Origin: Yponomeuta sedellus
Taxonomy: Eukaryota > Arthropoda > Insecta > Lepidoptera > Yponomeutidae
Length of the DNA: 64,000 bases
NCBI GenBank assembly: GCA_934045075.1
Contig: OW203737.1
Coordinates: 2,314,001-2,378,000 of the forward strand
Direction of reading: 5' to 3'
Shown one piece after another: positions 29,405 to 39,538 of the stretch. Under the pieces are notes generated by a model. The model saw only the letters and a list, made by a program, of their open reading frames with translations. It searched no databases and was not told the origin of the DNA. A program made the position numbers and the translations under genes. Within the stretch, counting starts at the first letter, position 1; every line of letters begins with the position of its first letter.

Positions 29405-29735
29405 ACCATCTTTATAATGAGATGATTTATACAGCGTCCAGTGGCACCTTCACTCACACTCGATAGTTAATTGTTGTCCTGTGTATATTATGCACCCAAA
29501 TATTACCCTAATCTTCCTACATCCAAGTTCCATCTTAAATAAATTGTTAAGATTTTTACCTAATGACATGATTTATACAGCGTCCATTGGCACTTTCACT
29601 CATACTAGATGGTCGAAGGGATCACTCATATACTGCAGTGCCTGGGACTGAGTACGTTATGCACCCAAATATTATCCTAATCTTCCTACATCCAAGTTCC
29701 TTCTTAAATAAATTGTTACGATTTTTCTTAGCGCT
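29405..29735 (-). repeat. two tandem segments of about 165 bp, each with a tSINE-A end
   Basis: Each segment starts with ATGATTTATACAGCGTCCA (tSINE-A 3' end, minus) and ends with ATTATGCACCCAAATATTA, CCTAATCTTCCTACATCCAAG and AATAAATTGTTA. The second (from about 29561) keeps more of the SINE. It is a local segmental duplication. Confidence 0.8.
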
Positions 29736-30265
29736 CTCAGAGTTTCGCTTCCGTACATTACACTTTCTTACTATTTTCTGTTTGAGCCAAGGCCCCAGAG
29801 GACATAAGGACCTTTAATATTAAACCTGTTCGCTTTTATGCGTAAGAAAGTGCGTACATTACGTCGAGATAGAATCTGACTGCCCTACTTATATGGAAGG
29901 AAAATACGTAATAACGTGACATCGAAGTTCAAGGCGAAGTTGTTACTTTGTGGTTTCCTGAGGGAACCTGAGTACAGTAAAAAATAATAAAAGTAAAAAT
30001 AAATTAAAAACGTTTATTTATATCGGGTAAGAACTTCCTTTTAAGTATTCAAAGTATGTGAACTGAGTGTCTGTGTTGTTCACATACTAGGCGCTTAACA
30101 TTCAATCCACGGTGGGAACGCAGGGTAATTTAGCCCATGCTGTTACTCTGTTTGAGATAAGGCCTGAGCCCTGCAATGGAACGTATAACTAAAAAAGCTC
30201 CGTCCCCAAAATAAGTTTATATTTCAGTTTTCTGAATCAAAAAAATGTACAAAATATAAAAACAT
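29736..30265. other. unassigned
   Basis: A tSINE-A-like 3' scrap (CCTGCAATGGAACGTATAA) appears near 30170. Otherwise nothing is recognised. Confidence 0.35.
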
Positions 30266-30267
30266 AA

Positions 30268-30418
30268 CATAGCCTCTCACCTGTATCCCAGAGGGGAGCA
30301 TAGAGGGGAGGCAGAGACCAGGAACTCTCACTTGTCACGATCCTGACAGATCACCTTCGTTTCACCAACGTTCATAAGTCGATGCGTGCACGCACGCCGG
30401 TTCCGAATACTTTTTGTC
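30268..30418 (-). pseudogene. LINE C-terminal scrap (RNRRAC family)
   Basis: The minus strand gives SIRNRRACTHRLMNVGETKV, then ICQDRDK and a broken YPSG-like end. It is probably the same family as the window start and matches 46245-46392 and 52105-52255. Confidence 0.8.
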
Positions 30419-30739
30419 TTCCCCTTAAGTATAATATATCTAATAATTAAAACCTTATTATGTTTAGTTGTCTCATTGAATTCTGAATGTTTTCTCATAA
30501 CGGTGTTCAAGTGTAAAACGCTAGATACACTAGTTTGGGTACTGCGTGACTGTATTGACTTTTTACCAGGTTATGTTACGATCAGCCCTCCTATTACGTA
30601 GCACTCCATTCTATCGAGTGAAGCATTTAGACGACTCCTAAGTGTCAAAAAATGTATGCATCTGACAGCCGGAGTAGCTTAAAAAAAGTAAAAATCAACG
30701 TCACGCAACTCAGTGGATACTTACGTAATAATGCCCCAG

Positions 30740-31195
30740 GTTATGTTAGCAACTTTAAAACTGCAGGTAGCGAACACACTAGAAATAAACATAAACTTTT
30801 GATCCCAAGATTTAGGCTGGCAAAGGTAAATTATCCTTCATAGGGCATTGTATACGGTTCTATAATAAAATCCTTGAAGATAATATGTTAAGTTTGACTG
30901 ATACACGGTTCAAAAAATATGTAAAGTATACTTTGTGCCAAAAGAGCTACTATAATATTAAGGATTATTTAGATGACAATGATTTCTGCATGATTTCTGC
31001 AATTCAAGCATGTAAAATGCATGAGTTTTGTTAAATTTGTGTACACTCTGTTAATTAAGGAATTTGAAATGTCTGAGTTTGGAGTTTTTTTTTGTCAATT
31101 TTTTCTCCAAAATGATCTAGATTTGAAATGGACACCTAGTTTGACTTGTAACGTTCATTAAGCCGCAGTATCTGCGCTACTTTGAATAAAACCTT
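30740..31195 (+). pseudogene. jockey/CR1-like LINE end, frameshifted
   Basis: The plus strand reads EHTRNKHKLLIPRFRLAKV and NYPS, then after a frameshift near 30840 IGHCIRFYNKI, DTRFKKYVKYTLCQKSYY and NIKDYLDDND. A 3' untranslated stretch with TCTAGATTTGAAATGGACACC follows, and the end is CTTTGAATAAAAC. This copy preserves more protein than the other three. Confidence 0.8.
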
Positions 31196-31895
31196 TTCAT
31201 TTAATTATTCGTGTAAGAGGAAAAAAATACCACGTTCATTGATCTTTAAAGCGCTTAGAGGTACTGACTAGCGCCACCGATGGAATATAAAACTTAACTT
31301 GATGTATAATACAACTTATTCAAAAAGTAAACATGAAATTAATTTTTTCGATAGTTCAGCATTTACATGGTACAAAGGTAAGCCGTAACTATTATAATTT
31401 CATATAAGAAAAAGTCCACCAACCTCCGTACTAGTACTAACTTTACTGTTTACGGCGGCAGGGTAGTATCACGTCTGTAACATAAAGATATAATTTCGGG
31501 GAAAAATACACCTTCGAAACCATGCAACGGTGGACAGTGGCTTACTATCCCAATCTAATCAAAACAAAAAAGGAAATAAATGGTCTCTTATCAAAACTTG
31601 AAGGTTCTGAAATATCAACTAAGTACAGTTTTCAAGTACTCATACACATCATAGTACCCATAAATACCACAAAATAAAATAATACATATATGCATATTAT
31701 AATATATTTTATTTTGTGAAATAAAATAACACGAGAACACTTAAAAATGTGACGACTATTTTTAGAAACTACATTCTAAAACTTAGGATCAACAACCTAG
31801 GAAGGAAGTGACAGAATGAATATGTAAAATAATAATAAATTAACCAAAAAAAAAAAATACAACAACATAGTTTATGTATGCTTGTATTTGTGGTG
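31196..31895. other. unassigned
   Basis: CTAGCGCCACCGATGG near 31270 recalls the ends of the 10.6-kb TIR element. GGATCAACAACCTAGG at 31788 is the inverse of a motif near 3468. No gene is recognised. Confidence 0.35.
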
Positions 31896-31898
31896 TGT

Positions 31899-31919
31899 TT
31901 GTTTGTTTGTTTGTTTGTT

Positions 31920-31991
<72 letters not shown>

Positions 31992-32040
31992 AGGGTGTGT
32001 GAGGGTGTGTGTGTGTGTGTGAGAGGGTGTATATGTGTGT
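31899..32040. repeat. (TTTG)n then (GT)n microsatellite
   Basis: About seven GTTT units run to 31925, then about 31 GT units to 31987, followed by imperfect GT with GAGGGT interruptions. The Cys-Val and Thr-His frames that cross it are repeat artefacts. Confidence 0.95.
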
Positions 32041-32059
32041 GTCTGTGTGAGAGAGAAAG

Positions 32060-32756
32060 AATGTTTTGAACACAGTAAAACAATGCTGGGCTTGCTTTGA
32101 GACTGATTGTATGTGGCGTGCTGCGAGAGCGAAGGAAGGTTGACAATGTTCTGTCGATGGTCACCACTATAGGGAAGAGCGGGTGATCGTGCTCTTCCAC
32201 TATAAAGGGAAATTTCACGGAGGTACATCGTATGCCTGGGGACGGCCGGACTGGCTTTTATTAGTCGGGCGTTAGATTTGTGGTATGTCGTGTAAAACAA
32301 TTTGATTGCGCGATGCAGGAATGTTAGTTTGTAGGACGCGCGCAGAGTTGACATGTGCTCGCCAGACATTTTTAGTGCATTTTCTCCATTAAAGTCATTT
32401 TCATGCCAACTAATTTTCCGACTGCGCTGCCGTGGTTGCTCGAGCGCGGCAAATTGCCGTCTTTGTAACTGAAGAGGGATTTTCTATTCATTTGCAACGA
32501 ATATAGCCGTAATTGCCACGGAGTTTTCAAATGCAAAATAAGTTTTCATAATATTCAATAATACTACACCATGCAATGATTGACTGTTTGGCATTTTCAA
32601 GCTAATTGCTGTCTTTGACTCAAGCGAATCAATAAAGCCTTTACCAGGGAATATTGATACAGTTTCCCTTTAGTTTCCAGTCTATATTAAATCACTTGGA
32701 AGTAAAGTCCAAAACCAATAAAAATGCTACAAGCACTGCTTAAGGGGCAGATTAAG
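32060..32756. other. unassigned
   Basis: No family is recognised. The 165-codon minus frame that reaches into this stretch depends on the microsatellite. Confidence 0.35.
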
Positions 32757-32760
32757 ATTA

Positions 32761-33597
32761 AGGCTGACATTCAGAGACGAAAACTAAGCTAAGACCGGTC
32801 TCAGAAATGTCAAAATCACGTACTTAGAAATATTTCGTATTCAGAATCGAATCTTATCAAGTTGAGTATGAAATCGTACTTAGCTAAGTGTAAGTAGCCA
32901 ATATTGGTGACTTTACGTGAACTTAGATAGAACTGTCATCTGTCATTTGGTTTGCTTCACTTTGAGGTTACCTTTTTGTCGTATTGTTTTGGTTGGAGTT
33001 TGTGATTAGCATTGTGTTTATAGCGGAGTTTTGTGAGAAAATGAATCGCTTTGAAGGTATATACATTTTAGAAGTAGTGGACGCCTTGGGAGACCTAGGT
33101 CCAGAACTATAATGAATAATCATTTACAGATTGAGAATAGGTACAATTTTCGCCAACTTATAAAACTCGCGCCAACCGCCAACCAAAGAATGTAAAAAAA
33201 TCTTTCGTTCACAGACTACTACAAACGTCATTTCACTGATGTTCTACGAGCATTATCTGTGAGCTTTTTATTTCACTCTCACATACATAAACTTGCATCA
33301 TGTTTATACTATTTTTAATTTTAATGCATTAACCCGTGCTAAGGACAAATGCTAAGGTAAATAGGTTTTTAAAATTGTAAAATTGTATTTTAATATTTAA
33401 AAACCCGGTAAGAACTACATCACTAAAAAATAATAGACAATATAGATAACTTTCTTAAGACCTTAGCTCACGCTTAACTCCGGCTCCTGATCGAATGTAA
33501 ATACGAAAATTTCGGCGCTTTACTAAGTACGACTTTAGTTTACTTTGCTAATTCTGCTCTAAGCGTGAACTTCGGATTCGTCTCTGATTGTCAGCCT
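32761..33597. mobile_element. 837-bp TIR element
   Basis: The ends AGGCTGACATTCAGAGACGA and its complement match at 20 of 21 positions. The interior has further inverted pieces (GCTAAG / CTTAGC types) and an FB-tSINE scrap at 33318-33378 (CTAACCCGTGCTAAGG). No transposase frame is present and the target duplication is unclear (TTA / AAG). Confidence 0.6.
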
Positions 33598-33985
33598 AAG
33601 AATGTTCTTAAGTGAAGCATATTCTCGCTAACACACGTTTACATTTTATAAAGGTGTGACAATATTTGCACACCGAAAGGTAGAACATGACGGATCTTAA
33701 GGATAAATTTAAAACATGATATGTACCCGTGTTCTAGCAAATAAATTACTTTTAATTTTCCTTTACGTTACATATTTTGCAACTATTTTATTTTGTAATA
33801 AATACTTTTACTTCAACTACGGTGGACTGAGTTCACGAAGAGTTTAATAGTAAATTTTGGAATCAAATTATCTTAATCAAAAATGTATTACAAGATAAGA
33901 AAAAATCGTTTAATCATGAGAGAGGCCTATGTCCAGCAGTGTACCGACACCGGCGGACTATGATGATGATCAAGAAATATATATT
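33598..33985. other. unassigned, with a LINE-tail scrap
   Basis: GAGAGGCCTATGTCCAGCAG near 33921 followed by TGATGATGATC is a LINE 3' end scrap. The rest is unassigned. Confidence 0.45.
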
Positions 33986-33998
33986 TTAAAAATCCGCA

Positions 33999-34603
33999 CT
34001 ATATATTCTTTCTTTTTAATACACTAACCCGTTTAAAAACCTATTTAGAGGCTAAAAATATCACCCATGCCTGTACGTAATACAGAGAATATTGTAAAGA
34101 GGTTCGAAATTTCACTGATGCCGTGAGTCGCTACATCATTGGCTCAATTGGTAGAGCGCTGGTACGGATAGCCAGAGGTTGCGGGTTCGAATCCCGGCAT
34201 GGGTGAAATTTTTAGCCTCTAAATAGGTTTTTAAATTTGTTCCTTAGAACGGGTTAGTGCATTAAAAAAATAAAAATAGTGTAAACACTAACCCGTGTTA
34301 AGGACAGTTTTAAAAAACCTATTTAGAGGCTAAAAATTCCACCCATGCCGGGATTCAACCCTGCGACCTCTGGCTATCCGTGCCAGCGCTCTTTCCAACT
34401 GAGCTAGTGGGCGACTCACCGGCGTCAGTGTAATTTCGAACCTCTTTACAATATTCTCTGTATTACGTACAGGCGCGTCATCTGGCTGAAGTAATTTGCA
34501 TCACTTGCAGCCCCGAGAACCTACTTTGCAGTTAGGATAGCCAGAGGTAGCGGGTTCGAGTCCCAGGCATGGGTGGAAATTTTATCCTCTAAATAGGTTT
34601 TTT
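33999..34603. mobile_element. FB-tSINE, 605-bp composite within one 10-bp target duplication
   Basis: It holds, in order, an inverted tail, a plus-strand core of the GGCTCAATTGGTAGAGC subfamily (34139-34205) with tail, then a minus-strand core of the AGTTGGAAAGAGC subfamily, its leader, and a plus-strand 3' arm ending at AAATAGGTTTTTT. AAAATCCGCA at 33989-33998 and 34604-34613 flanks the whole. It is either one chimeric insertion or a nested pair. Confidence 0.8.
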
Positions 34604-34613
34604 AAAATCCGCA

Positions 34614-35365
34614 AACTAATTATCCTTAAGCACTCAGATCTAGTTTAGTAAAATATTAAGTGAGTGTTAAATTGAACAAGCGAGACAGCATGCTCGTCGT
34701 AAGAGCAGCCTTAACTATTTATTTGTTGAAATTCTGAATGCAGAAACACGGTGGTAAATACATTGTGGAAATCCTCCAAGATATTATTAACTTAATCGTT
34801 AGCACTTTAATCCTGCTTCGTTTTGCAAAAATGGTTAAGTGCTTTAAAGTCACACATAACGCTTCGCTAAAGTTCTTTTAGCAGCTTGTTATAATAATTC
34901 AAAAAAACCGCCTAGTGCGAATTGGACTCACGTACGAAAGGTTCCGTAAAATTATATATATGTCGCATACAATTCGTTGTAATAGCGGCAACAGAAACAT
35001 ATTTTTTTTATATAACCTAACCTACTGCAGGGCACAGGGCTTCTCTCAGGAAGAGAAAGAAATTAATATACACTTTGAGTAAAAAATTTAAATGTCTAGT
35101 TATCAGGAGACGGGTTCATGAGACGGACAGCCTGGTGACAGATAGACAGATGGACAGTGGAGCTTTAGTAAAAGGGTCTCATCTCTTTGAGTACGAAACC
35201 CTAAAAATTACCACCTTTTTCGAGCGTATTTTCGGGTAATGAAAACTCGCACCGTGAAGTACCCTTCTAGCTGCTTAAAACTAGTTTTTACTGTCACGTG
35301 GTACGCGCATGCTGCGTCATACACTCCCAGATACTTACTTAATAGGTAATTGTGTCATCGATATC
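34614..35365. other. unassigned, with a dispersed fragment
   Basis: GACGGACAGCCTGGTGACAG and GGGTCTCATCTCTTTGAGTA (35110-35200) resemble, inverted, the GGTTCCGTAGTCAAC sequences at 24.4 kb. CAGGGCTTCTCTCAGGAAGAG near 35036 repeats the motif at 14.1 kb. No gene is recognised. Confidence 0.4.
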
Positions 35366-35368
35366 AAA

Positions 35369-35432
35369 CCTTGTAAGTCCCCATTGCTGGGGCACGGGTG
35401 TCTTACTGCATCGCAGGAAGGTTAGGCAATAC
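35369..35432 (-). mobile_element. 5S-SINE tail scrap
   Basis: The minus strand has GTATTGCCTAACCTTCCTGCG and CCCCAGCAATGGGGACTTAC followed by AAGGTTTGATATCG. Only the last 64 bp are present. Confidence 0.8.
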
Positions 35433-35768
35433 TCTTGTGACATGTTTTTGGACAATTTTAATGAAAACAGGGTCATTTGATCATTCTGGCATTGTTTAGC
35501 AATGTTATTGTTTCCCCGATTGCTTTATCGGTTGATAGTCAATGTCACGATATGAAAAGTATTCAATAAAATAGTGTCATCATACCTTTAAAATGGGACG
35601 TGGCGTTGTGACTATTCTAAAGTAACCTTTTGTTCGATCGTGCATCGATTGGGTTGGGAGGCATGCGACAGTTTTTTGAACTCGACAGTTTCCTTAATTC
35701 TTCATTTTACATGATTCGTCAGTGTTGAGTTATTCGTTAGCTGGTCAGTTTCCTCACTCGTCAGTTTT
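35433..35768. other. unassigned
   Basis: Nothing is recognised here. Confidence 0.3.
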
Positions 35769-35770
35769 CA

Positions 35771-35925
35771 TAATTAGATAGATAAAATATTCTTTATTGT
35801 ACACAGAAATTACAGTAGCAGAAATTATATAAATAATACAGTACAATTGGCGGCCTTATTGCTAAAAGAAATTTCTTCCAGGCAACCATAGACGGAGATA
35901 AGAAAGAAATTGGAGACGGGTAGTC
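35771..35925 (-). mobile_element. retroposon end with TTATC tail
   Basis: The minus strand has CTACCCGTCTCCAATTTC, GGCCGCCAATTGTACTG and TGTACAATAAAGAATATTTT, ending in ATCTATC. The same sequence occurs at 49725-49872 (+) and 57224-57395 (-), with a tail scrap at 23566-23590. It is a LINE or SINE 3' end that I cannot name. Confidence 0.7.
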
Positions 35926-36359
35926 GATGCAATACAGAAATATTGAATATAGGAATTCAACGAAGTTAATAATAAATAATTCGTAATTTTACTTAGCTCG
36001 TCAGTCTATAGTTAGGAAAGTCAAAACTGTGAGCTGTCTCAGTTTTACAGTAGGTATTCTTGGTGGAGGAAGCATATCTTAACAATTGATAAATAAAGGC
36101 GAAAATATAGATTTTACACAGGATAATGTTCTCATCTCATTGAAAAGTCCCAAGTTAAGAAATCTTGATGAAATTTTCTTTCTTCGTCTATTGCTTTTTA
36201 TAATATAACTGGCCGGAAAGCGATCCCAGTAACATGGTAGTAAAACGCGTCGTACAGACGGTTTCAAAGACGTCATAACGTCCTGGTCCCAAACTAGGAT
36301 ACCCGGTACTATAGTAACCAGGCAAGGAAATTACAAACATGTAAATAAACCCAGATTGA
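35926..36359. other. unassigned
   Basis: Nothing is recognised here. Confidence 0.3.
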
Positions 36360-36394
36360 TTTGATTTTTAAACTGCTTTATTAACATAAATAAT

Positions 36395-36730
36395 TAAATC
36401 ACTACAACCCAGCGTTACTTAATTCTAGGCAGAGGTATCTTATCTTAGATTATGTTTTCAGGCGACAAATGAGTGCCTTTTAAAACTTTTAACATAAGAA
36501 TCAAAGAACAAACATTTTTCATCTGTCGCAAGTGTGCGTAGCTTGTGGACTGTATTAGTTGTTGGCACAAAATCAGAAACACTGGTGGATTTAAGTGGCT
36601 TTTTATTAATTACGCGGAAAGGAGCACTACGTAGAATTGTACAACCAATAATTGACATCTGTCTTATTGACGGAAACGGATATCCATAAAAATCTCTTGT
36701 TGGTGTTGTCAACAGCAAGTACTTATATAA
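36395..36730 (-). CDS. unrecognised coding-like fragment, 86 codons, minus strand
   Basis: The frame at 36458-36718 reads LLTTPTRDFYGYPFPSIRQM, then SIIGCTILRSAPFRVINKK and ends KSFKRHSFVA-stop. Its composition looks more protein-like than neighbouring frames, and AATAAA-type sequence (TTAATAAAGCAG) follows the stop on the minus strand near 36380. There is no ATG at the open end, so it would be a terminal exon or a truncated element. I do not recognise the protein. Confidence 0.25.
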
Positions 36731-36963
36731 AGATAAACGTATGTATACTTTGTTAAAGTAGTATACATTTAGTAACGTAATTACCTGAGGTAATTACTCA
36801 CATACAGAACTGGACACGCAGGGACGTTAAAAACAAAATCAACTGGCACACCCAGATTGAGGCCATTCGTTTTAATTTAGTACAGACCCCACGACCTCTG
36901 TTTCATTATACTACCGTGGTAACCGCTAGAACATCGAGGCAAGCTGAACGTCTGAAGAAGACA

Positions 36964-37155
36964 AAACTTTGGCCTCTGCATCTACGAAATGAGATGATTT
37001 TTACAGCGCCCAGTGGCATCTTCACTAACACTACATGGGTGAAGGTACCACTCGGACGCTGCAGTGCCTGGGACATTGTTTAAGATAGTGTAGGCTTGCC
37101 TAGCACCTTTACCATCCTGACAGCTTAGCCGGCCTAGCCCACAGGAAAGACTAGT
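36964..37155 (-). mobile_element. tSINE-A, 3' part
   Basis: The minus strand has GACTAGTCTTTCCTGTGGGC, TAGGCCGGCTAAGCTGTCAGG and CGTCCGAGTGGTACC, ending CTCATTTCGTAGATGC. The tRNA-like head is absent. Confidence 0.8.
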
Positions 37156-37157
37156 CT

Positions 37158-37312
37158 TTTCAAAGTCCCTAATTAACCGAGTTTACATAATTATGATAAA
37201 ACAATAGAACGTATGCATTGTAATGGTTTTAATTCCAGAAGTCATTGTCATCGAAATAATCCTTTATGTTATAGTAGCCCTTGTGGCAAAAAGTGTGCTT
37301 AACACATTTACA
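37158..37312 (-). pseudogene. jockey/CR1-like LINE 3' scrap
   Basis: The minus strand has VKHTFC and YYNIKDYFDDND-type codons, as in 20929-21320, followed by the shared untranslated CAATGCATACGTTC and TTAATTAGGGAC stretch. It joins directly to the tSINE-A on its left. Confidence 0.7.
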
Positions 37313-37745
37313 CTTTCATTTAAGACGTTGTCCATTTAGCATAAGTGTCAGCAACCTGAGTCACCTTCTAAAGAGATTCTTTCACCTCTAATACATAGCT
37401 TAACAACCTTTTAGCATTTATTTTTAAAGTGGAGCTCTAGCATGAAACGATAGTAAAGGGGCACTTAACTGGACGTCACAATACACTTCCCTGCTTCCGT
37501 TTCATGTCATTTTGCACCTTTACTCATGCGACTTTATAGCATAAAGGATCATTTTCAATCATAAAGGGCGGTTTCTCCTTCTGTGTATAGAGGTATAAAA
37601 CAGTGTACATCAGCGCCGCAGGTTGCAAAAAAATCATGGTTGGTTTTGCTGACGCTACCTACCCCAAAAGATAGCTCTGAATTGGTTGCGACTAGGTTCC
37701 ACCGGCTTACATTGGTTATGCTGTCTATAACCAGTTATAGTGGGT
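37313..37745. other. unassigned
   Basis: No repeat family is recognised. The long frame that starts here continues into the pentanucleotide array and is not credible. Confidence 0.35.
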
Positions 37746-37746
37746 T

Positions 37747-38070
37747 TCGGAACGGAACGGAACGGAACGGATCGGAACGTAACGGAACGGAACGGAACGG
37801 AACGGAACGGAACGGAACGGAACTGAACGGAACGGAACGGAACGGAACGGAACGGAACGGAACGGAACGGAACGGAACGGAACGGAACGGAACGGAACGG
37901 AACGGAACGGAACGGAACGGAACGGAACGGAACGGAACGGAACGGAACGGAACGGAACGGAACGGAACGGAACGGAACGGAACGGAACGGAACGGAACGG
38001 AACGGAACGGAACGGAACGGAACGGAACGGAACGGAACGGGACGGAACTGAATGGAACGGATCGGAACGG
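37747..38070. repeat. (GGAAC)n pentanucleotide array, about 64 units
   Basis: About 320 bp of GGAAC repeats have few variants (GGATC, TGAAC, GTAAC), clustered near both ends. The three long frames reading ERNGT or RSVPF repeats are products of the array. It abuts the RTE-type end at 38084. Confidence 0.95.
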
Positions 38071-38083
38071 AACAACGTGTTGG

Positions 38084-38218
38084 TAAGCGCAAATCTCGAG
38101 AGCAGAACCGATTTCGCTAATTCTTTTTTTAGAATATTCCTTGAAGTACGAGGATGGTTCTTATGGGAGAGAAAAAAAATCGACTGTTAGGCGGTACGAA
38201 GTTCGTTGGGTCAGCTAG
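38084..38218 (-). mobile_element. RTE-type 3' end
   Basis: The minus strand has CTAGCTGACCCAACGAACTTC, GTACCGCCTAACAGTCG, GAACCATCCTCGTACTTCAAG and TTTGCGCTTACCAACACG, where the pentanucleotide array begins in place of the usual ATTCAGCG. Confidence 0.85.
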
Positions 38219-38224
38219 TAATAA

Positions 38225-38470
38225 ATAATAATAATGATAAATATTCATGGACATATTACACAGATCTCGTTAGCCCTATACTAAGTACAACTAAATGACT
38301 TGTGTAATAGGTGCTAACTCGACGATGGATTTAATACAATAAATACATAGATAACATCCAAGACCCGAGACAAACTAGAAAAGTTCTTTCCTAGTTTGAC
38401 CCGGCCGGGGATCGAACCCGAGACCTTCGGTTTTACAGTCAGCGTGCTAAGCCGCTGCGAGGCCGTCTTG
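38225..38470 (-). mobile_element. tSINE-C
   Basis: The minus strand has CTCGCAGCGGCTTAGCACG, GTAAAACCGAAGGTCTCGGG, GTTCGATCCCCGGCCGGG and the body to CCATGAATATTTATC. The A box is partly deleted. It lies next to the RTE-type end. Confidence 0.85.
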
Positions 38471-38930
38471 AGATTTGATAATAAACTTCAAAGTTTAATA
38501 TCAAATCCCAAGCCTTGGGACTTGTATTTTCACTTCTGTGGCCTTTTCTCGATATTTTCACTAAGTCATTGAACATTTTAAAGTAACCTTTTATGACGTG
38601 GACGGCCTTTGTTGGCGTATTTTGTGATTTTGCTCCCAACTCCATTTGATACGGATAGAAAATAAATATTTTGACATCACAAAGCCTTTCTGCGAAGGCT
38701 AAGAAAGAGTCTGACGTTTAATAACAAAATAATGATTCTTCTCTTGTGTCTGGCTGTGAAAATATTGGTTTTTATTAATAAGGGCAACACCATTGGGAAT
38801 GTTTTACCACGGGAAGTTTTATATCTTGTTAGTTAGGTACTGTTATTTCTGTTACTGCAATTTCTGTGTACAAGAAAGAATATTCTATATATCTATCTAC
38901 TTTTCCTTAATCAACTCTCCGTCGTCGGTT
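38471..38930. other. unassigned
   Basis: Short frames here have no recognisable domains. ATAATAAACTTCAAAGTTTAATATC near 38478 is weakly palindromic. Confidence 0.35.
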
Positions 38931-38934
38931 AATG

Positions 38935-39200
38935 GTATCAAACCTTTGTATGTCCCCACTGCTGGGGTACGGGTCTCTTCCGGCATGGCAGGAAAATTAG
39001 GCTCTCCACCTATACTCCTCCACGGGGGAAAAGTCCGGGTTGGTGGAGGATTGTAAGACAGTGCCATTACATTACGGTCAGAAATTATCAAGCCGCCCAT
39101 AAAGCCTCTGACATGCATGACTTAGCGACTGCAATTACATGACAGCCGGCACCAACGGTTTAACGCCCTTGCGAAAGACGGAAGCTCTCGGAAAAATGCC
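38935..39200 (-). mobile_element. 5S-SINE, body and tail
   Basis: The minus strand runs from TAGTGGCATTTTTCCGAGAGC through TGTCAGAGGCTTTATGGGCGG to CCCCAGCAGTGGGGACATAC and AAAGGTTTGATACC. The head is replaced by the hairpin at 39201-39248. Confidence 0.85.
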
Positions 39201-39248
39201 ACTAGCAGTGGTTATCAATCTACTGCTAGATTGATAACCACTGCTAGT
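39201..39248. repeat. perfect 22-bp inverted repeat at the SINE break
   Basis: ACTAGCAGTGGTTATCAATC plus TA at 39201-39222 pairs exactly with 39227-39248, loop CTGC. The left arm starts with SINE sequence (CACTAGC), so the hairpin grew from the broken SINE end. Confidence 0.95.
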
Positions 39249-39395
39249 TTTTAAAAAACTATGACTGCTAAACATTAAACTAGATGTCCAATTAAAAATC
39301 TAGATCATTTAGGATAAAAAGGGACAAACACAACTCCAAACATAGCATTTTCAGAGTCTTTTGATACCTAATTAATAGAGTTAATTTCTACGTCT
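39249..39395 (-). mobile_element. jockey/CR1-like LINE 3' untranslated scrap
   Basis: AACTAGATGTCCAATTAAAA, ATCTAGATCATTTAGGA and ACAACTCCAAAC match the tail of 20929-21320 on the same strand. Confidence 0.7.
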
Positions 39396-39538
39396 CATCA
39401 AAATCCATATCAGTGGATTATCCAGTCTCGATACAATCACGCTCAGAATATCTACTTTTGCCACGCACATTGTTCTCAGTAGATAGTATTAGTATTTATT
39501 TAAGAAATTTACAGAATACTATTTAAATACAAAAAAGA

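Noticed and set aside
31769..32369. 149- and 165-codon frames with Thr-His runs
   Set aside because: They read through the GT microsatellite; the flanks show no domain.
37583..38092. long frames of ERNGT or RSVPF repeats
   Set aside because: They are produced by the GGAAC pentanucleotide array, open in several frames on both strands.
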